This document shows positions 24,891-38,131 of a stretch of 64,000 nt of DNA, in pieces; position 1 is the first letter of the stretch; every line of letters starts with the position of its first letter. Below the pieces are notes generated by a model. That model was not told the origin of the DNA. It did no database searches and was given only the letters and a program-made list of their open reading frames with translations. Position numbers and translations under genes: made by a program. Source of the DNA: Circinella minor (Eukaryota; Mucoromycota; Mucoromycetes; Mucorales; Lichtheimiaceae). The stretch is taken from contig JAEPRB010000030.1 of the NCBI GenBank assembly GCA_016758965.1, forward strand, positions 1-64,000, in the 5' to 3' direction.

Positions 24891-27800
24891 GAAAGGGACT
24901 TGAGTTATATGTAATATATAAAAGCAATATGGTTTCTTGAATAGCAGCAAACCGCTTTATTTATATATTACACGTCAAAATATCAGGGATCAATTACTGT
25001 AACGTCTAACTAATAACAATAGTCTAGGTGTTAATGATCTACATTATTATATAGAATATCTGTTCTAATATTTCTATGTTCAGCCATGCCTTCGACTATG
25101 CTACCGTTTATTCTTAGTACCTCGCGGTTAGATATATCATAGTAAACTTAAATCAACCCGTAATAATATCTTTTTTTTTTTTTCAGATTTATGGCAAAAT
25201 GCAAACGGATGGAATAGTTATCATATAAATATAATATTGGTAAATAACAATAACTTGAAATTAATTATTGTCACATACACAAAAAAATACAAAAGATTTT
25301 ATCTGATTCCTGAATAAAAATAAAACTTCATCAAATAAGTAAGTGCTATGCTTTTATAGTGGCATATTACAGATGAAATCGATAAGAAAAAGACAAACAA
25401 GGATATTGTACTTGGTTGTTTTACTTTTTTTTTTTTTTTTTTGCCTACCAACTATTATTATAGATCGGAAAATCATCGCAACAACAGCTAATTTCTAAAA
25501 AAAAAGATAAAGTGGTACGCTATACCATTTTTCTTTACAATACTTTTCTAGTGCAAGTGTAAAAGAATAACAGGCAATACAGCTCAGATACCAGCAGGAT
25601 CATATAATATTTGTATCAGGAGGAGGGAACGGGTCTTATTGCTCCTTTGTTTTGAGTTAGAGTAGTATAATTTCATATACAACATTTTATATTCTCAAGT
25701 ACTCAATGTGTGATTGAAAATAATTTATAATATAAAATAAAAAAGAGATACGTAATACCTTCAAGCTAGGTTGAAGATTTGACACTGCAGCTATAGTTGT
25801 ACATACATCTCATAACACAAAAAGAAAACAATGTAGATATTCTACGAATAAAGTTTTTTTCAATAAACATTATTTTGTGTATACTTTTTTTTTATTTGGG
25901 AGTTCGAAGTGAATGTATTTGATATATAGTCTTTAAAGTTCTACGTTCTATTTACAATTTGTACCTTTTTTTTCACGAGTATGTAGTATATGTAAATGCA
26001 AAAGTGATTCAATTATTGTAATTTCTTAAGGGTCCTTTGCTACAAGAATTGTTTTTCTGATTTACTTTTTCATAACGAAGAATCCAAACAATGATGTACA
26101 TTATTGAACTAAAAGACTTCTCATTAAGCAATTATAAATAAACACCACTTTAACGGGTTTCTGAGTCGATGTATTATATACTGGTTGATACAGAACTTTT
26201 TTTTTGGCTGTCAATATTTCTTTATACTATATTAAAAATAAGTGTGTACTGTACTTCTTCTTATATCTGTTTTAAACACCTAAACGATGTTATAAAAATT
26301 GTTATTTCAAGTAAAGCAACATACAGATTAGTAAACTATGTTTTTTATATAGTACATACAAGAATAATCATATAATAAAAAATTACTACGTAGAATTTTT
26401 TCCAATACGTACGTAAATAAGATAGTATGTAATACTGCCTTATCGTCTACCATACAAATTAAATAAAGGTGGGATGAGGGATTGTTTATTTTTAATGAAT
26501 CGTTGGTATATACTAAATTTAGATTTTTATTGTGATACATTTCTTTTTTGACGGATCGAGTTGTTCTTATACACTGAAAATTGATTCAAACGTTTTTAGA
26601 AGAAAGAGGATATGTATCATTTTTTCGTGCGTTTCAATAAATGATTACTAATTGTACTAATTGTTAACTATCTTTTTCATTTTGACTTCATGTGAAAACT
26701 AAACTTTTTAATCCATCCACTCTTTGTCACATTTAACATACTGTAATTTGTTTTCTTTTTGCTTTTATAAAATTGATAATTATTATAACCATTATAACTA
26801 TTATTTGCATGCTTTTAGCATGAACTATATAAAAAAAAATCAAAAGTAAGACTGATAAACTACTTAGGATCACTAAATCACTATTCTAAATAAAATCATT
26901 TTTACCGCTCTTTTCTAAAGTCTTGTTATAGCATGTATTATATTTAGGGGCATATATAGAAAAATCAAATTATACTAGGTCAACAAAATGTAAGTGATCG
27001 CTTGTTATTTAAAATAACTGATATGTTCTCTTTGGGCTATATTACAAATGATGAACCTTTTTTTTTTCTTCAAACGATATATTTCAAATTCATAAAGTCT
27101 GACATAATAAAAAAGCCAACGTGTTATTGTAATTGCATAATCTATATGATATAAATAAGTTGCTGTTAGATGTATGAAGAATATATTTTCCTTTTTTTTT
27201 CAGTCTTCTATTGATACATTATGTACATTTTATGTTATTATTTTGCTCAGTAAAATAATTTTATTTTTGTATTATTATACATATATAGATAAGGTTATTT
27301 TTTTTATGCACTACCCAAAAAAAGGGGGCAGAAAAAGATATATATTGTGACCTGGTTCTTAAGAATTGAGTGGAAACAGAAAAAAAAGTGTGTACGTATT
27401 TTCAGTTATGAAAGGGGGTTTTTTTTTTGTAACTTGTACTACTTATTAACTTTAACGTTCATTAGGATCCCACGCACAAAAGTGTTTTCGGGAATTCTTT
27501 GACGATGTTAAAAGTTCTCTTTTATTACAATTTTATGTATAAATAATAATAATAGTAATACTTAGTAATAAATTAACCATAGGATTATCCCGAGGTTCCG
27601 AAAATGATGTAATTCTCAAGACCAAAATAATAACAATTATCATTCATAAATCATAATATACTCTTAATAACAAATTGCATGTTATATGCATGCATGTGGA
27701 TCATGCGGAACATCGGCACTCAATTTCCTTTTTCTTATAAGCTCCTTTGGTAACTTTTTAAGTTTTTTTTTTCAAAGTTTAGGTTTTTGATTTGCCATAG

Positions 27801-28414
27801 TAAATATATGGAAATTTCAATACTACTTATGATTGTTATTCCGTATAGAATAAAAATAATCATATAGAATAACTTATTGATTCCGATGTCAAATGAACAA
27901 TAACATATATAAAATATATTTATATATAAAAGTAATTTTTCACAGTAATAAGTTTTTTTTTCCCAAGGTGATTTATACTACACCCATGAATTTTTTCTTC
28001 CTTTTAGTAATAAATAATATAATATGCAGACAAAATCTTTACATTCTAGACTTTATTATCATTATCATTATCATTAATAATGTACAGTATAATAATGTGT
28101 AAAAGCCAAGATGAATCAGTTACGTAAATGAATTATTTTCCCTGGGAGTAAAAAAAAAAAAAAAGAAATATTGAAGTTTTTTTTCTCCATCTCATTATTA
28201 TGATTTTTTAAAAAAAGGTTTATTAATTATGTTATTAGTGGCGTTTATCTAAAAAAAACACACACACTAAATATTGATTGGTATGATATTGACTCACTGT
28301 AGATTGCTCCTCTCTTGCTGCGGTCAAAATCTTTTTTATATAATAAACATTCCCTACTCTCCCCCCCCATGTCCCCCACCCCTACTCCCACCGGCCTTTT
28401 TTGTTTGCTGCGGC

Positions 28415-28430
28415 GGTTATCATGATAACC
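28415..28430. promoter_or_regulatory. Perfect 16-bp palindrome with inverted GATA cores
   Basis: GGTTATCATGATAACC is an exact palindrome containing two GATAA cores facing away from each other, separated by AT. It lies about 930 bp upstream of the MFS transporter start. GATA factors in fungi control nitrogen, iron and light genes, so it is a possible binding site; a variant RFX X-box is another reading. Function is not shown. Confidence 0.4.
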
Positions 28431-28439
28431 AAAAATGTT

Positions 28440-28473
28440 TTGTACTACATATAAAAAATTTTATGTAGTACAA
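28440..28473. repeat. Inverted repeat, 12-bp perfect arms, 10-nt loop
   Basis: The left arm TTGTACTACATA (28440-28451) pairs exactly with TATGTAGTACAA (28462-28473). It sits 10 bp from the 16-bp palindrome. It could form a cruciform or an RNA hairpin, but no T-run on either side makes a convincing terminator. Confidence 0.6.
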
Positions 28474-29225
28474 TTGCAGTAGCGTCCCTGAACACAAAGA
28501 ATCACGTCAAAAGCAATAACTTAAATATGTCTGTGGGGGGGGGGGAGAAAATATCAACAATAATATCTTGTTTTAGTAAAATAACCAAACCATTTTTACA
28601 TTCACTAACATATTTTCAATGATGTTTTTTTTTTTTTAGAAAAAAGAAGAATCAAGGGGCTTTGATTATTATTATTACTTTATTTATTTATTTTTTGGTT
28701 CGACCGATAGCACGGACCATGTTTTTATTGGTGTAAAAAGTTAGACAACAACAAATACATGTTTTTAATGTAAAAGTTATTATGCGATCAAAAAAAAAAC
28801 ATTCTCATTGTCAACATCATCATCCCTTTTATTCCTTCTATAACTTTTCATCATCCCTCAAAATGGAAAAGTGCATATGCATAGAAGAAAACTTTTACCC
28901 GATGATCTCGCTGCAAGTAATAGATAATATATGTGGAATATTGTATATAGAACCAAAATAAAGAAAACAAAAATCTGGATTAGGGGTGTCGAGAGAAAGG
29001 AAATAAAAAAAAAGTTAAGGGAAAAGGGAGTTTAAAGGAGAAAGACTTATTAAGTCCTTTGATCCAAAAAATTAAGGAGGGAATAAGTGCCACTTTTAGA
29101 TTTGCTGACTCAGAAATGAAGACTAAAAAGTACCGTCATTTTTGTTCATAAAAAACCATCCACACGTGCCTTTACCTTTTCTTTCTTTCTTTCTTTTTTT
29201 TTTTTTTTTTTTTTAGTACATTTTC

Positions 29226-29235
29226 TATATAAAAA
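29226..29235 (+). promoter_or_regulatory. TATA box of the MFS transporter gene
   Basis: TATATAAAAA lies about 130 bp before the ATG. It follows a long CT/T tract and precedes a leader with TTC and CAA repeats, the usual arrangement of a strong fungal promoter. A TGACTCA (Gcn4/AP-1 type) site lies about 120 bp further upstream, near 29106. Confidence 0.5.
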
Positions 29236-29363
29236 CAAAGAACTCATTTTTCTTTCTTCCTTCTTCAATTTTTCTTCTTCTTTAAAAGACTTTTGATACT
29301 TTCAACCAAAACAACAACAACAACAACAACAACAAAAAATAATAATAAAAAAACCCAGTTAAT

Positions 29364-32027
29364 ATGAATCAGGATGTATTATCCAAAAGTTATACTGACA
29401 GTCTTAATAGTTATTTGAGTCAACATCAAGATGATCCTCTTAACGACCATGATAATTATGGTCGACGGCCATCTTATACCAATGCATCGGTTCAATCTAA
29501 TTTGAGTAACATGATTGGTATTTCACGTACTCCATCGATGGCAAATTATTATCAAACAATGACAGGAGGAAATTCTTCTTCTTCTACTACAACACCTTTT
29601 AATAATAATATGACAAAGAAAGAATCGATGAATGAGATTTTACCAGAAAATGCCATTCTTTCCCGTACCAATACCGTTACAACTGCAGCATCCATTCCAT
29701 ATGAAGATGACGGAGATAGTTATCATAATTATGACCCAGAAGCTACTGCAGCTTATGATGATGAACCGACACCATTACCAAAAATGCAAATGTTTATCGT
29801 TTGTATTATTCTTTTTAGTGAACCAATGACATCCACTATTTTACTCCCGTTCATTTACTTTATGGTATTTATATTGATTGTTCTTAATAAAAGAGAGAGG
29901 AGGCTTCAAATACTTATAATATTAATACATATCTTTCTCTTTTATCAAATTATATCTACCATAGCTTAAAGATTTTAACTTATCAGATGATGAAACTGAA
30001 ATTGGTGCATATGCAGGATGGATCAGTAAGTGTGTCTTATTTTATTTTTATCTTTTTTTATTTTTATCGATTATAGTAAATTGTTAGGGGGAGAGAAAAG
30101 GCTGAGTGAGAAGGCGGAAAAGGAAAAAGAAATTTACATAATTTAAACTTAACCTATTATATATTATTATTAGCTTCCATTTTCTTTTTCGCACAACTTT
30201 GTACAGCTATGCAATTTGGAAGATATTCTGATAAACATGGTAGACGACCTGTATTATTACTTGGATTAATTGGCAATTCAATTTCCGCATGTTCATTTGG
30301 TTTAAGTAAAAGTATTTGGTGGGCAATGGGATCACGTGCCTTTTGTGGATTTATAAATGGTAAAGTGAAAATAGAATAATGAGGGAAGGTCGTCTTTAGT
30401 ACCTGTGGATAAATTATTAAATATGTTATATATATATATATATATAGGAAATGCTGGTGTTGCAAGAAGTATGCTTGCTGAAATTACAGACGGAACAAAT
30501 CGAGCTACAGCATTTTCATTGTTCGGTCTTACATGGGGATTGGGTATTATAGGTAAAAGCAATTTAAAAAAAAATAATGTCAGTAGAAAATTAATTGAGA
30601 CTAATAAACAAAACATTGATGCAATCTTTCTTTTTTTTTTTATCTTGTAAAAATTTACAGCTGGTAAGTTTTATAAATATTTATACAAATCAAATGGTTA
30701 CATCATAATAATCCACTATTTTTTTTTCTATATTTAGGTCCAGCATTAGGTGGATACCTTTCTAATCCTGTCGAACGTTTTCCAACATTATTTGGAGGAA
30801 ATGCTTTTCTTAAAGAATATCCATACTTTTTACCTTGTTTTGTATCATCGTTAGGATCATTTTTCGGATTTTTCATTGCTTACTTTTATCTTCGTGAATC
30901 CAATCCCGTCGTCCTTGCTCGTAAAAGATCAGAACAACAAGGTGAACGACAAACATTATTGGGAGGAAGATCCTCGGGTGAAACTGTATTCACTGAAAAT
31001 GGGGATGAGAATGATATCGATAATATCAAACAACAAGAACAACAGCAAGAATCACCAAAACTATCCATGATTACCAAGACAACTTATATTATTATATTCG
31101 GTTATGCGTAAGTTTATATCAATATATTAGAATATGTCTTATATATAAACATTCTAACATTTTTTTTTTTTTTTTACAAAAAATATGCATGTATATAGAA
31201 TTTTCGCCTTCCATGCCATGGTGTTTGATGAAGTTCTCCCATTATACTTTTCCACTCCTCGTTATGCAGGTGGTCTTGGTACTGACACAACAGAAATTGC
31301 TAAAGCACTGTCAATTGCTGGAATACAACAATTAACTGCCCAATTCCTTATATACCCACGTCTGAATCGAATTATGCCAACATTGTCCATGGCACGATTT
31401 GCATTAATTATGTTTTTCCCTGTATACATACTTTTCCCTGAACTAACAACACTTCAAAGATGGTTAGCTACTACTATGCTATCTGAATTTACTCAAGTAT
31501 GGGTATTTCGAGTATCATATATGATTTTAATATGCGTACGTTATTTTGGATGTTGTCTTGCATTTACAAGTATGATGATTTTGGTCAGCAATTCTTCAGA
31601 TTCTGCTATTCTTGGAATGGTCAATGGGTAAATTAACATACACTATCTTTTTCTTTAAAATATGTAACAAGAAAAAAAAAAAGGAGTTGAATGATTTATT
31701 AATAGCAATACGTTTCTTTTTTTTTTCTCTTTAGATTTTGTCAATCATGTTTGTCATTTGTTCGCGGATTAGGTAATAAATTTTATAGTTTAATTCTTGC
31801 TCTATTTTTTTATTATTATTAATTATTAACATTTCATAATACGATTTATGACAGGTCCAACCATTGGTGGTACATTATGGTCTTTGTCATTAAAAGAAGG
31901 CAATCCATATCCCTTTGACCGTCATTTAGTTTATTATTTGATTGGTATATTGACACTTTATGGTGTTTTTCAAAGTTATCAAATTCCCAATTCACTTTCT
32001 ATTGGTGGTCGAACTAAAAGAAAGTAA
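29364..32027 (+). CDS. Major facilitator superfamily transporter, DHA1/ZIF-like
   Basis: Exons are 29364-29864, 29965-30025, 30174-30359, 30448-30552, a probable 3-nt exon 30661-30663, 30738-31107, 31199-31627, 31735-31772 and 31855-32027, giving 621 residues. The cytosolic N-terminus of about 140 residues is Ser/Asn-rich and acidic. About twelve membrane segments follow. MFS motif A is GRYSDKHGRRPVLLLG after the second segment, and motif C (GxxxGPxxGG) is in the fifth. A central acidic Gln/Glu-rich loop separates the two halves. The ALLPF-like TM1 start (STILLPFIYFM), the SNPVERFP loop and the DEVLPLYFSTP motif in the second half match the plant/fungal ZIF-like group, some of which move zinc chelators or organic ions. 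The substrate is unknown. Confidence 0.87.
30661..30663 (+). other. Probable 3-nt microexon (CTG) in the transporter gene
   Basis: A strong acceptor (TTTACAG, ending 30660) and a strong donor (GTAAGT, from 30664) flank only CTG. Including it adds one Ala and turns the motif into GLGIIAGPALGG, which restores the GxxxGPxxGG spacing of MFS motif C; skipping it leaves one residue too few but keeps frame. A ratchet (recursive) splice site is the alternative reading. Confidence 0.6.
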
Positions 32028-33800
32028 AATTCTGTTTTATTTTTTTGTATATATTAATCAATTCCTTCAAACATAAATTTCTTTTTATTCGTATTGCTAT
32101 TTTTTTTTTTGAAATAAGATAAAACACACATACAGACACACACACACACACACATACAGACTCATATATATATATATATATATATGAAAGAAACATATTT
32201 TCATAAACATAATACATAAATTATTACATTATTACACAGCAAGCATCCTATATACCACACAAATATTACCACTAAACTTTCCTCTTCCATTTTTATGTTT
32301 TTATCATGTCTTTTATTATTACTACGCTATTAAAAAAAAAATTATAAAAAAAATCTAGCTGTTTATCAAATTACAAAAAAAATATAAAATAAAAAACAGT
32401 ATTTATTGTCCAAAATAGAATGACATTGATGGATTTCTTTTTCATTATTTCGTTCAAAAGAAAGAAATGAAGTAGTATATAATTCAAACTAGCTTTTTAT
32501 ATAATATTCACTTTGTTCGATTAACTAAAGTATAAATGATGACAACTTACTTGTCAATCTGCCATCTTTGAATAAACAGAAAACAGGTCGCTGTGATTGG
32601 ATTAATAAATCATTGTCCTCGCATGAATTTTAACGAATTAGTTTTAATAATACTCATCACTAACATCACTATCTTCTTTATACTATTTTTTTTTTCTTCT
32701 TTAATGATTCAGTTATCAAATCCGCTAATTTATTTCTATTATAAGATATTAAAAAACACCGACCATACTTTATACACATAGTAGACTTTATTATACGCAC
32801 TAGTAGGCTCCCAATTTACAGTGAACTTTTTTTTTTAATACAAAAAAGATGGATGCTGCGCAATAATTTCGGTCTTTTATTTTTAATTTTGTTGTTCGCG
32901 ACTTCCTCTCCCCCACCTTTTTTTTTTAATTACTTTCTTTTCTCATTAAAGAAAATGGTATTAAACAAGATTAACAAATTATATTTTTTTTTAGTATAAA
33001 CAAGTAGAAAATATCTTGCTTTTTTTTTATTTTTATTTTTTAGTTTTGTTGAAAAGTGTCATGTTGCGAGATTCTTTTGAACAGAGTCATAAAGATTCAA
33101 AGAAGAAAATGAAACAATAAAGGTAACTGATCTTTTAAAAACACGAAACGCGTTGACACGTTTCTTTTTTTTTTTCTTGTTCGCATGGTTACCATTGTTA
33201 TAACAATAATTACCATAACAACATAGTTTAGGTAAATTTATACAATAATAGAAAACTGTGAATACTAATTTGAATACATAATTACCTTTCTTTATTATTA
33301 GACAAAACAGGCCACTGGTTAATCTATCTAAAAACCTTCCTGGTTAATTCTTGACGTTTGTCATTTGTTTTAGACCTTGTAAGTTACTAAAGAGTATTTT
33401 GAGCAAGAATTAACTTGTTTTTTTTTTCTTTGAAATTTACAAATGATGAGATTGACACAAGTAAACTAATTGAATATATGCTATTGTATTTATTTTATTT
33501 TATTTTAGCAAAGCGATAATGACAATGGACCTGGTCGACCTTATATATTTTGCTGTTCTTGGTTTCTTTGGGTAATAAGAACAGTGTCTTGTAGAAATGG
33601 CCCTTTTGTTTTTTTAATAAGAAAGAGAATGATCTTTGTCTAAAAGGTTGTTTTTTTATTAGAATGAAGCAATTGGTATAACTTCAAGACGCTGCACATT
33701 GACTGTCACTGGTTTTTCCATCGGATACCTATTGGATGGCTTTTCTTGGCGAAGGAGCTCGGTTATCACTGTTTTTTTTTTTGTACTAGTTAACTAATTG
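32028..33800. other. Transporter 3' region and non-coding sequence
   Basis: The 3' end of the transporter has poly-A-like signals and a CA/TA microsatellite (about 32133-32186). The rest is AT-rich with poly-T runs. An inverted repeat ATTGTTATAACAAT is near 33195. No gene was recognised. Confidence 0.45.
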
Positions 33801-33819
33801 AAATATATAATGTGTTGTT

Positions 33820-34870
33820 CTATTTTTATAGTAAACCAGTTATGGGAAACCGAAGCAACCAGCGGCCTGACCAAATCTTGTGTGAACCCGCTATTTTCAG
33901 TTCCTTTGGAGTGCCAAGGACGACGTGGCTTTCTTTGTGATTCATTACAAGAGTAATCTCTCTTGAGGTTGCTTTTTACTTGAATCAATCAAACTGGCGA
34001 ACTTTTACGATCTTTTGGACATTGTTCCAGTGTTCCTTTTGGACCATATAGATCAGGTAAATATTGAAAAATGTTTTCATGCATGAAAGCGGGGTTCAGC
34101 CTTATTTTTTTAAAAAAAAAAATCATTAAGATAGTTTGCTCAGTGTATTTCTCTACCAACACAATACTAATTAAAAACATATATTGTATTGTCATTATTT
34201 TTTTAGTGGAAAAAGAAGATATAAATAATAATAAAAGCCACCAAGCGACTTAACCGATTTTGTTTGACACCTTTGGTCCCGATTTCTTGGGCCTTGTGCA
34301 TGAGAGGTTGGGATAAGAGGAGACTTACGCTGTACTATCTTGGTATTCCGATAAGAAGCTGATCTCCGTGCGTGAGGTTATGAGTCTTATTGGAATGATC
34401 GAGCGGGGCATCTTCTGTGAGGTACGTTCGTATTGTTCATAGTTGGGGGACCTTGTCGCTTGGGATTGCTTTATGCTTGGACCTTAACCAGATTGGCGTA
34501 TTGGCGGATATACCCATGATGGAGTAGTACGTACGTGCTACTTTGCTCCTAGTATCGAATAATAAGGGCGTACATTGATTGGCGATTGGGCTTCAAGAGC
34601 CACAAAGCGGTAAGATATAAATAATATTTTTTTTAAGAAAAAGAAAAAGCCAATTTCTTTACTTGTGCTTGAATACCAATATAATTTGGGCCTTTTTATT
34701 ATATCAAGTGACCTGCTAGGAAAAGCAGCCATATCAGGACTCTGGGGAACGACAAGGGAAAATAGCGGGTGGAGTAACTGGACTTGGGTGGTCTACCGTC
34801 CTTTGGTGCCTTTGGGTGATATCTCGGTCATTGATCATTATTTTAATGATAATAAAGAGGTAAGATAAAA
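33820..34870 (+). pseudogene. Decayed retroelement relic (reverse transcriptase/RNase H-like)
   Basis: This stretch is less AT-rich than its surroundings. It yields broken peptides in an order expected for a polymerase. First comes SCVNPLFSVP (about 33870-33920), like the entry of a reverse transcriptase palm. Next is FLGLVHERLG and then KLISVREVMSLIGMI (about 34290-34400), like the FLG...VRE.xSLIG segment. Last is SGLWGTTRENSGWSNW (about 34735-34785), like an RNase H start. Stops and frame changes separate them and no intact ORF exists. The SVRE.xSLIG form points to DIRS-type or another LTR-related element, but class cannot be fixed. No terminal repeats were found. It could also be chance similarity at this level of decay. 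Confidence 0.4.
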
Positions 34871-37800
34871 CATAATATAAATAGGCATTTACGTTACAAT
34901 ACTTACTTCATAGTGTGAATTGATCACTACACGGGTATAACATCTTTTGTAGAGAAACGATCGTCAACAATAAATCAAACAATTTTTCACGGCGATCTTT
35001 GTGTACAGTGAATCGCTTCGTTCATGGATCATTAGTAACTACTACATATATTAACCCGCCATCAAGAGCACATTATTCTGATATTATATCCTATAAACGA
35101 CATTCAAATATTTTTTTTTCATATGGCGTAGTCTTTTCTGTTGTTTAAGTTTCGGTAATTATTTTCATTATTTTAATTGATATATTATACTGTGGGGTGG
35201 TTTTGGTAGAAATTATGGTTTTCCATTTATGATCTGTAAAAATTACTATTTGAAAAGTATAAAAAAAAATATTGAGTACTATTACTCTTTTCATAACGCT
35301 TACAATAAGATATTTGATAAATTTTGTAGTCATCCAATACATGTTAATCCAAGTTGATGTTGACAAGGTTTTTGGAATGTAACTGGCAAGCGGCATTTCC
35401 GATAACATTCCGAATTTATTTCGGCTTGTTACCTACTTTGGTAATCAATCACGATCTTTTTTATCTATTTTGTGATTTAGGTCATACATAATAAATTATG
35501 AAACACAACACTTCATGTCAAATACCTATAATAGTCTTTCATACCAATCACCCTTTAACTGTAAATTTTAATAAAAATATATAAATGATATTGCTACTTT
35601 ATAATACATAATGCTCATCGGATACTATTCCCATCTGTCAAAAAGAACAACATGATAAAATCAATTGGTTCACGTGCGAGCACATACAAGAAAATTTCTT
35701 TAGCTATATCCACAGATAGTATATAGATAATCACTGTAATCAAATCCTCTGATCCAATGGCTATCAAAACAAGCTCAAAACTATATGATTCTTTTTGTAT
35801 GACAAGTGGTAAGAAAACGTGCGAAACAAGGATGATATCATTTGCTTTTAACTAAGAATAAAGATAGACATGATCTACTATTATCTCATCACAACATGGA
35901 GTAACTAGTTTTATGATACTATAATCAATGAATACAATGAAACAAATTGACATAAAAAATCGATCATCACTACAACAATATTTCAGTATAAATATTGTCT
36001 TTATTGTAGATAAGAGATCTACTAACTGTAAAATAGAACAATTATTATTTATTGTATGAGGATTCAAAACAGTCTCTAGCATACATTCTTCTTCATGGAG
36101 TAATATTATGTATGACATAATGATAAATCAAGTTATTATTTTTTCTGGTTATCAAATCAATGCATCTATCATATATATATATATATATAATTCAATCTTT
36201 ATTTATTTATTTTATTATTAAGAAATGAAATATACTTGTTGTATAGCAACAAATGGCACTCCTCCCCTTTCTCGCATCTTTTGAATCACACAAAAAAAAT
36301 TACTTTTTCTTCAACAGAAACAAAACGAAATAAGGTCATACCATTAAGACCTTTGAGAGAGCCGTCTACAAATACTATTGCTGTACAAAAATGAAATTCA
36401 ACTGCTGAGCATTGACCTCTTTCTTTAAGAATCACATGCCCAACTTTTTTTTTTTTTTGTTATACGAAAAATCAAAAAATATACTAACTTCAATAACATT
36501 TATTTCATTACCATCATTATTATATACAGGTAACTAATCTTAAGAGATAAATTATTTACCGGCGAGGCAAGTTTTTTTTATATATATTTTCATTCGTTGT
36601 TATTATTATTAAGATACTTCAATTACTGTCACAGTATATTAAAAGGAAAACATTATTAAATATAACTAAAAAAAATATGATGATTACTTTTTATATAACT
36701 GAAAAATACCCTCATGTTTCATTACCAAATTATAAATGTTAAAACGGGTGAATTTCCTATTTTAACCCTTGGTAGCCTCACTACATTCGTAAAATAATTG
36801 GCTTACTATTCCCGACGTCCCTTTGAGTTTGAAATTTTGGGGACTTCGCTGGACTCAATGGGACTTTGAGGTTTTATAATATTCATAAGAAAGAAGGTAT
36901 TCAGCCTAATTTGTTTTTTTTCGTTAGGTTACTGCTACTTTGTGAACTTGCGTGAAGTAGTAGACTGGATGGATGATAGTCCAGGATTAGTTCGTTGTTG
37001 ATGTTGATAATAGTACTGGCAGTGACCACAACACCGTGCGACTTGCGTGCGTGCCTGTTAGATACTTCAATACGCACTAATCAAAAACAAATGAAAAACA
37101 ATCTTTTTTAGAAAGACACATACTTTTGCGCGAATAATGTGAAATCAAAAATAACTCACAAATAAAAGAGACAGAAGAAAACGCTTTTATGAGACACGTA
37201 CCCGTCCTTGCCATCTTGCAGTTGTTAGATATCTTGATGATACAAAGGCATACGCTACTAATGATGGCAATCACTGAACGTAATACAAACAGTGAAAATT
37301 CCTCATGCTCACTTGGACAAACTCATGGAACGGAATCCAAACCATGCAGTGGTCCTTGCCTTAATTTATAAATCAATAAAGAAGTAAAACGGCTTAAGTG
37401 TTATGAATTTTACGCTTATACTCTTTGGTTTAATAAAAAAAAAAAAGAAACCATAACTAAATGACACTATTGTTATGGAACACATACCTTGTTAGCAACA
37501 TTCCTGCTTTATTCTGTCGTTGGAAGCAAAAAGCATTTTGCTTCTAACTGTACGTACTCTTTTTGATATAAAATATTATTTTCGGAACATCTATAATTAT
37601 TCAAAAGGCGTGATTGGAGAAATGAGTTGGTGGATTCAAAAAAAAAAAAAATACTTGGAAAGAACAATAACAATGCAAAAAACTAATATAAAAATGAAAA
37701 AAGAAACCTTTATGTATGTGCGTGTTAAAGACGAATGTCATAAGTAAAACTAAAACTAAAGATACTCAACCACGAATAAAGCAATCTTCTGAAACGAAAA

Positions 37801-38131
37801 TGATTTTTTATTGGTGGTGATGACTCCCCCTCTCATCAACCCCCATGAAACCAGAGTAGCGGGGCCGGCATTTAGGAAATTCCGGTTTAGCCAATTCGCT
37901 CTTGTCGTCTAATAAAATAATAATACTAAATATATAAGTTCTTTTAGGTCTGCAGTAATTATATATCCTGCTATTTACTTTAACAACAACCCCCCAAAAA
38001 ATATAACCCAATTCCGCCCTTCTCTTCCCTCTCTCCCTCTCTTTCTCTCTTTTTTTTTCTTTTTTTTTCACTTCCTCTTTCTTTCTCTCTCTTGCTTTTC
38101 TTTTTCTTCTTTTATAAAGCTTAAATTAGAA
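34871..38131. other. Gene-poor interval before the VTT-domain gene
   Basis: AT-rich sequence with scattered short open frames and no recognisable domain. Segments near 36760-37060 and 37180-37380 are less AT-rich and might be old coding or transposon debris, but nothing can be identified. A long CT-rich tract at about 38010-38110 directly precedes the next gene and looks like its promoter/5' leader. Confidence 0.4.

Larger units (their letters stand above)
22876..29363. other. Gene-poor 6.5-kb interval
   Basis: No coding gene could be supported. The sequence is AT-rich with many poly-T runs and a GA microsatellite. Open frames here are short, rich in Ile, Tyr, Asn and Lys, and lack splice-linked continuation. 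The peroxidase promoter lies at the left end and the transporter promoter at the right end, with a palindrome pair about 0.9 kb before the transporter start. Non-coding RNA genes cannot be excluded by eye. Confidence 0.45.

Noticed and set aside
28440..28473. Inverted repeat as a transcription terminator
   Set aside because: No adjacent T-run geometry, and this is a eukaryotic genome, where such terminators are not expected.
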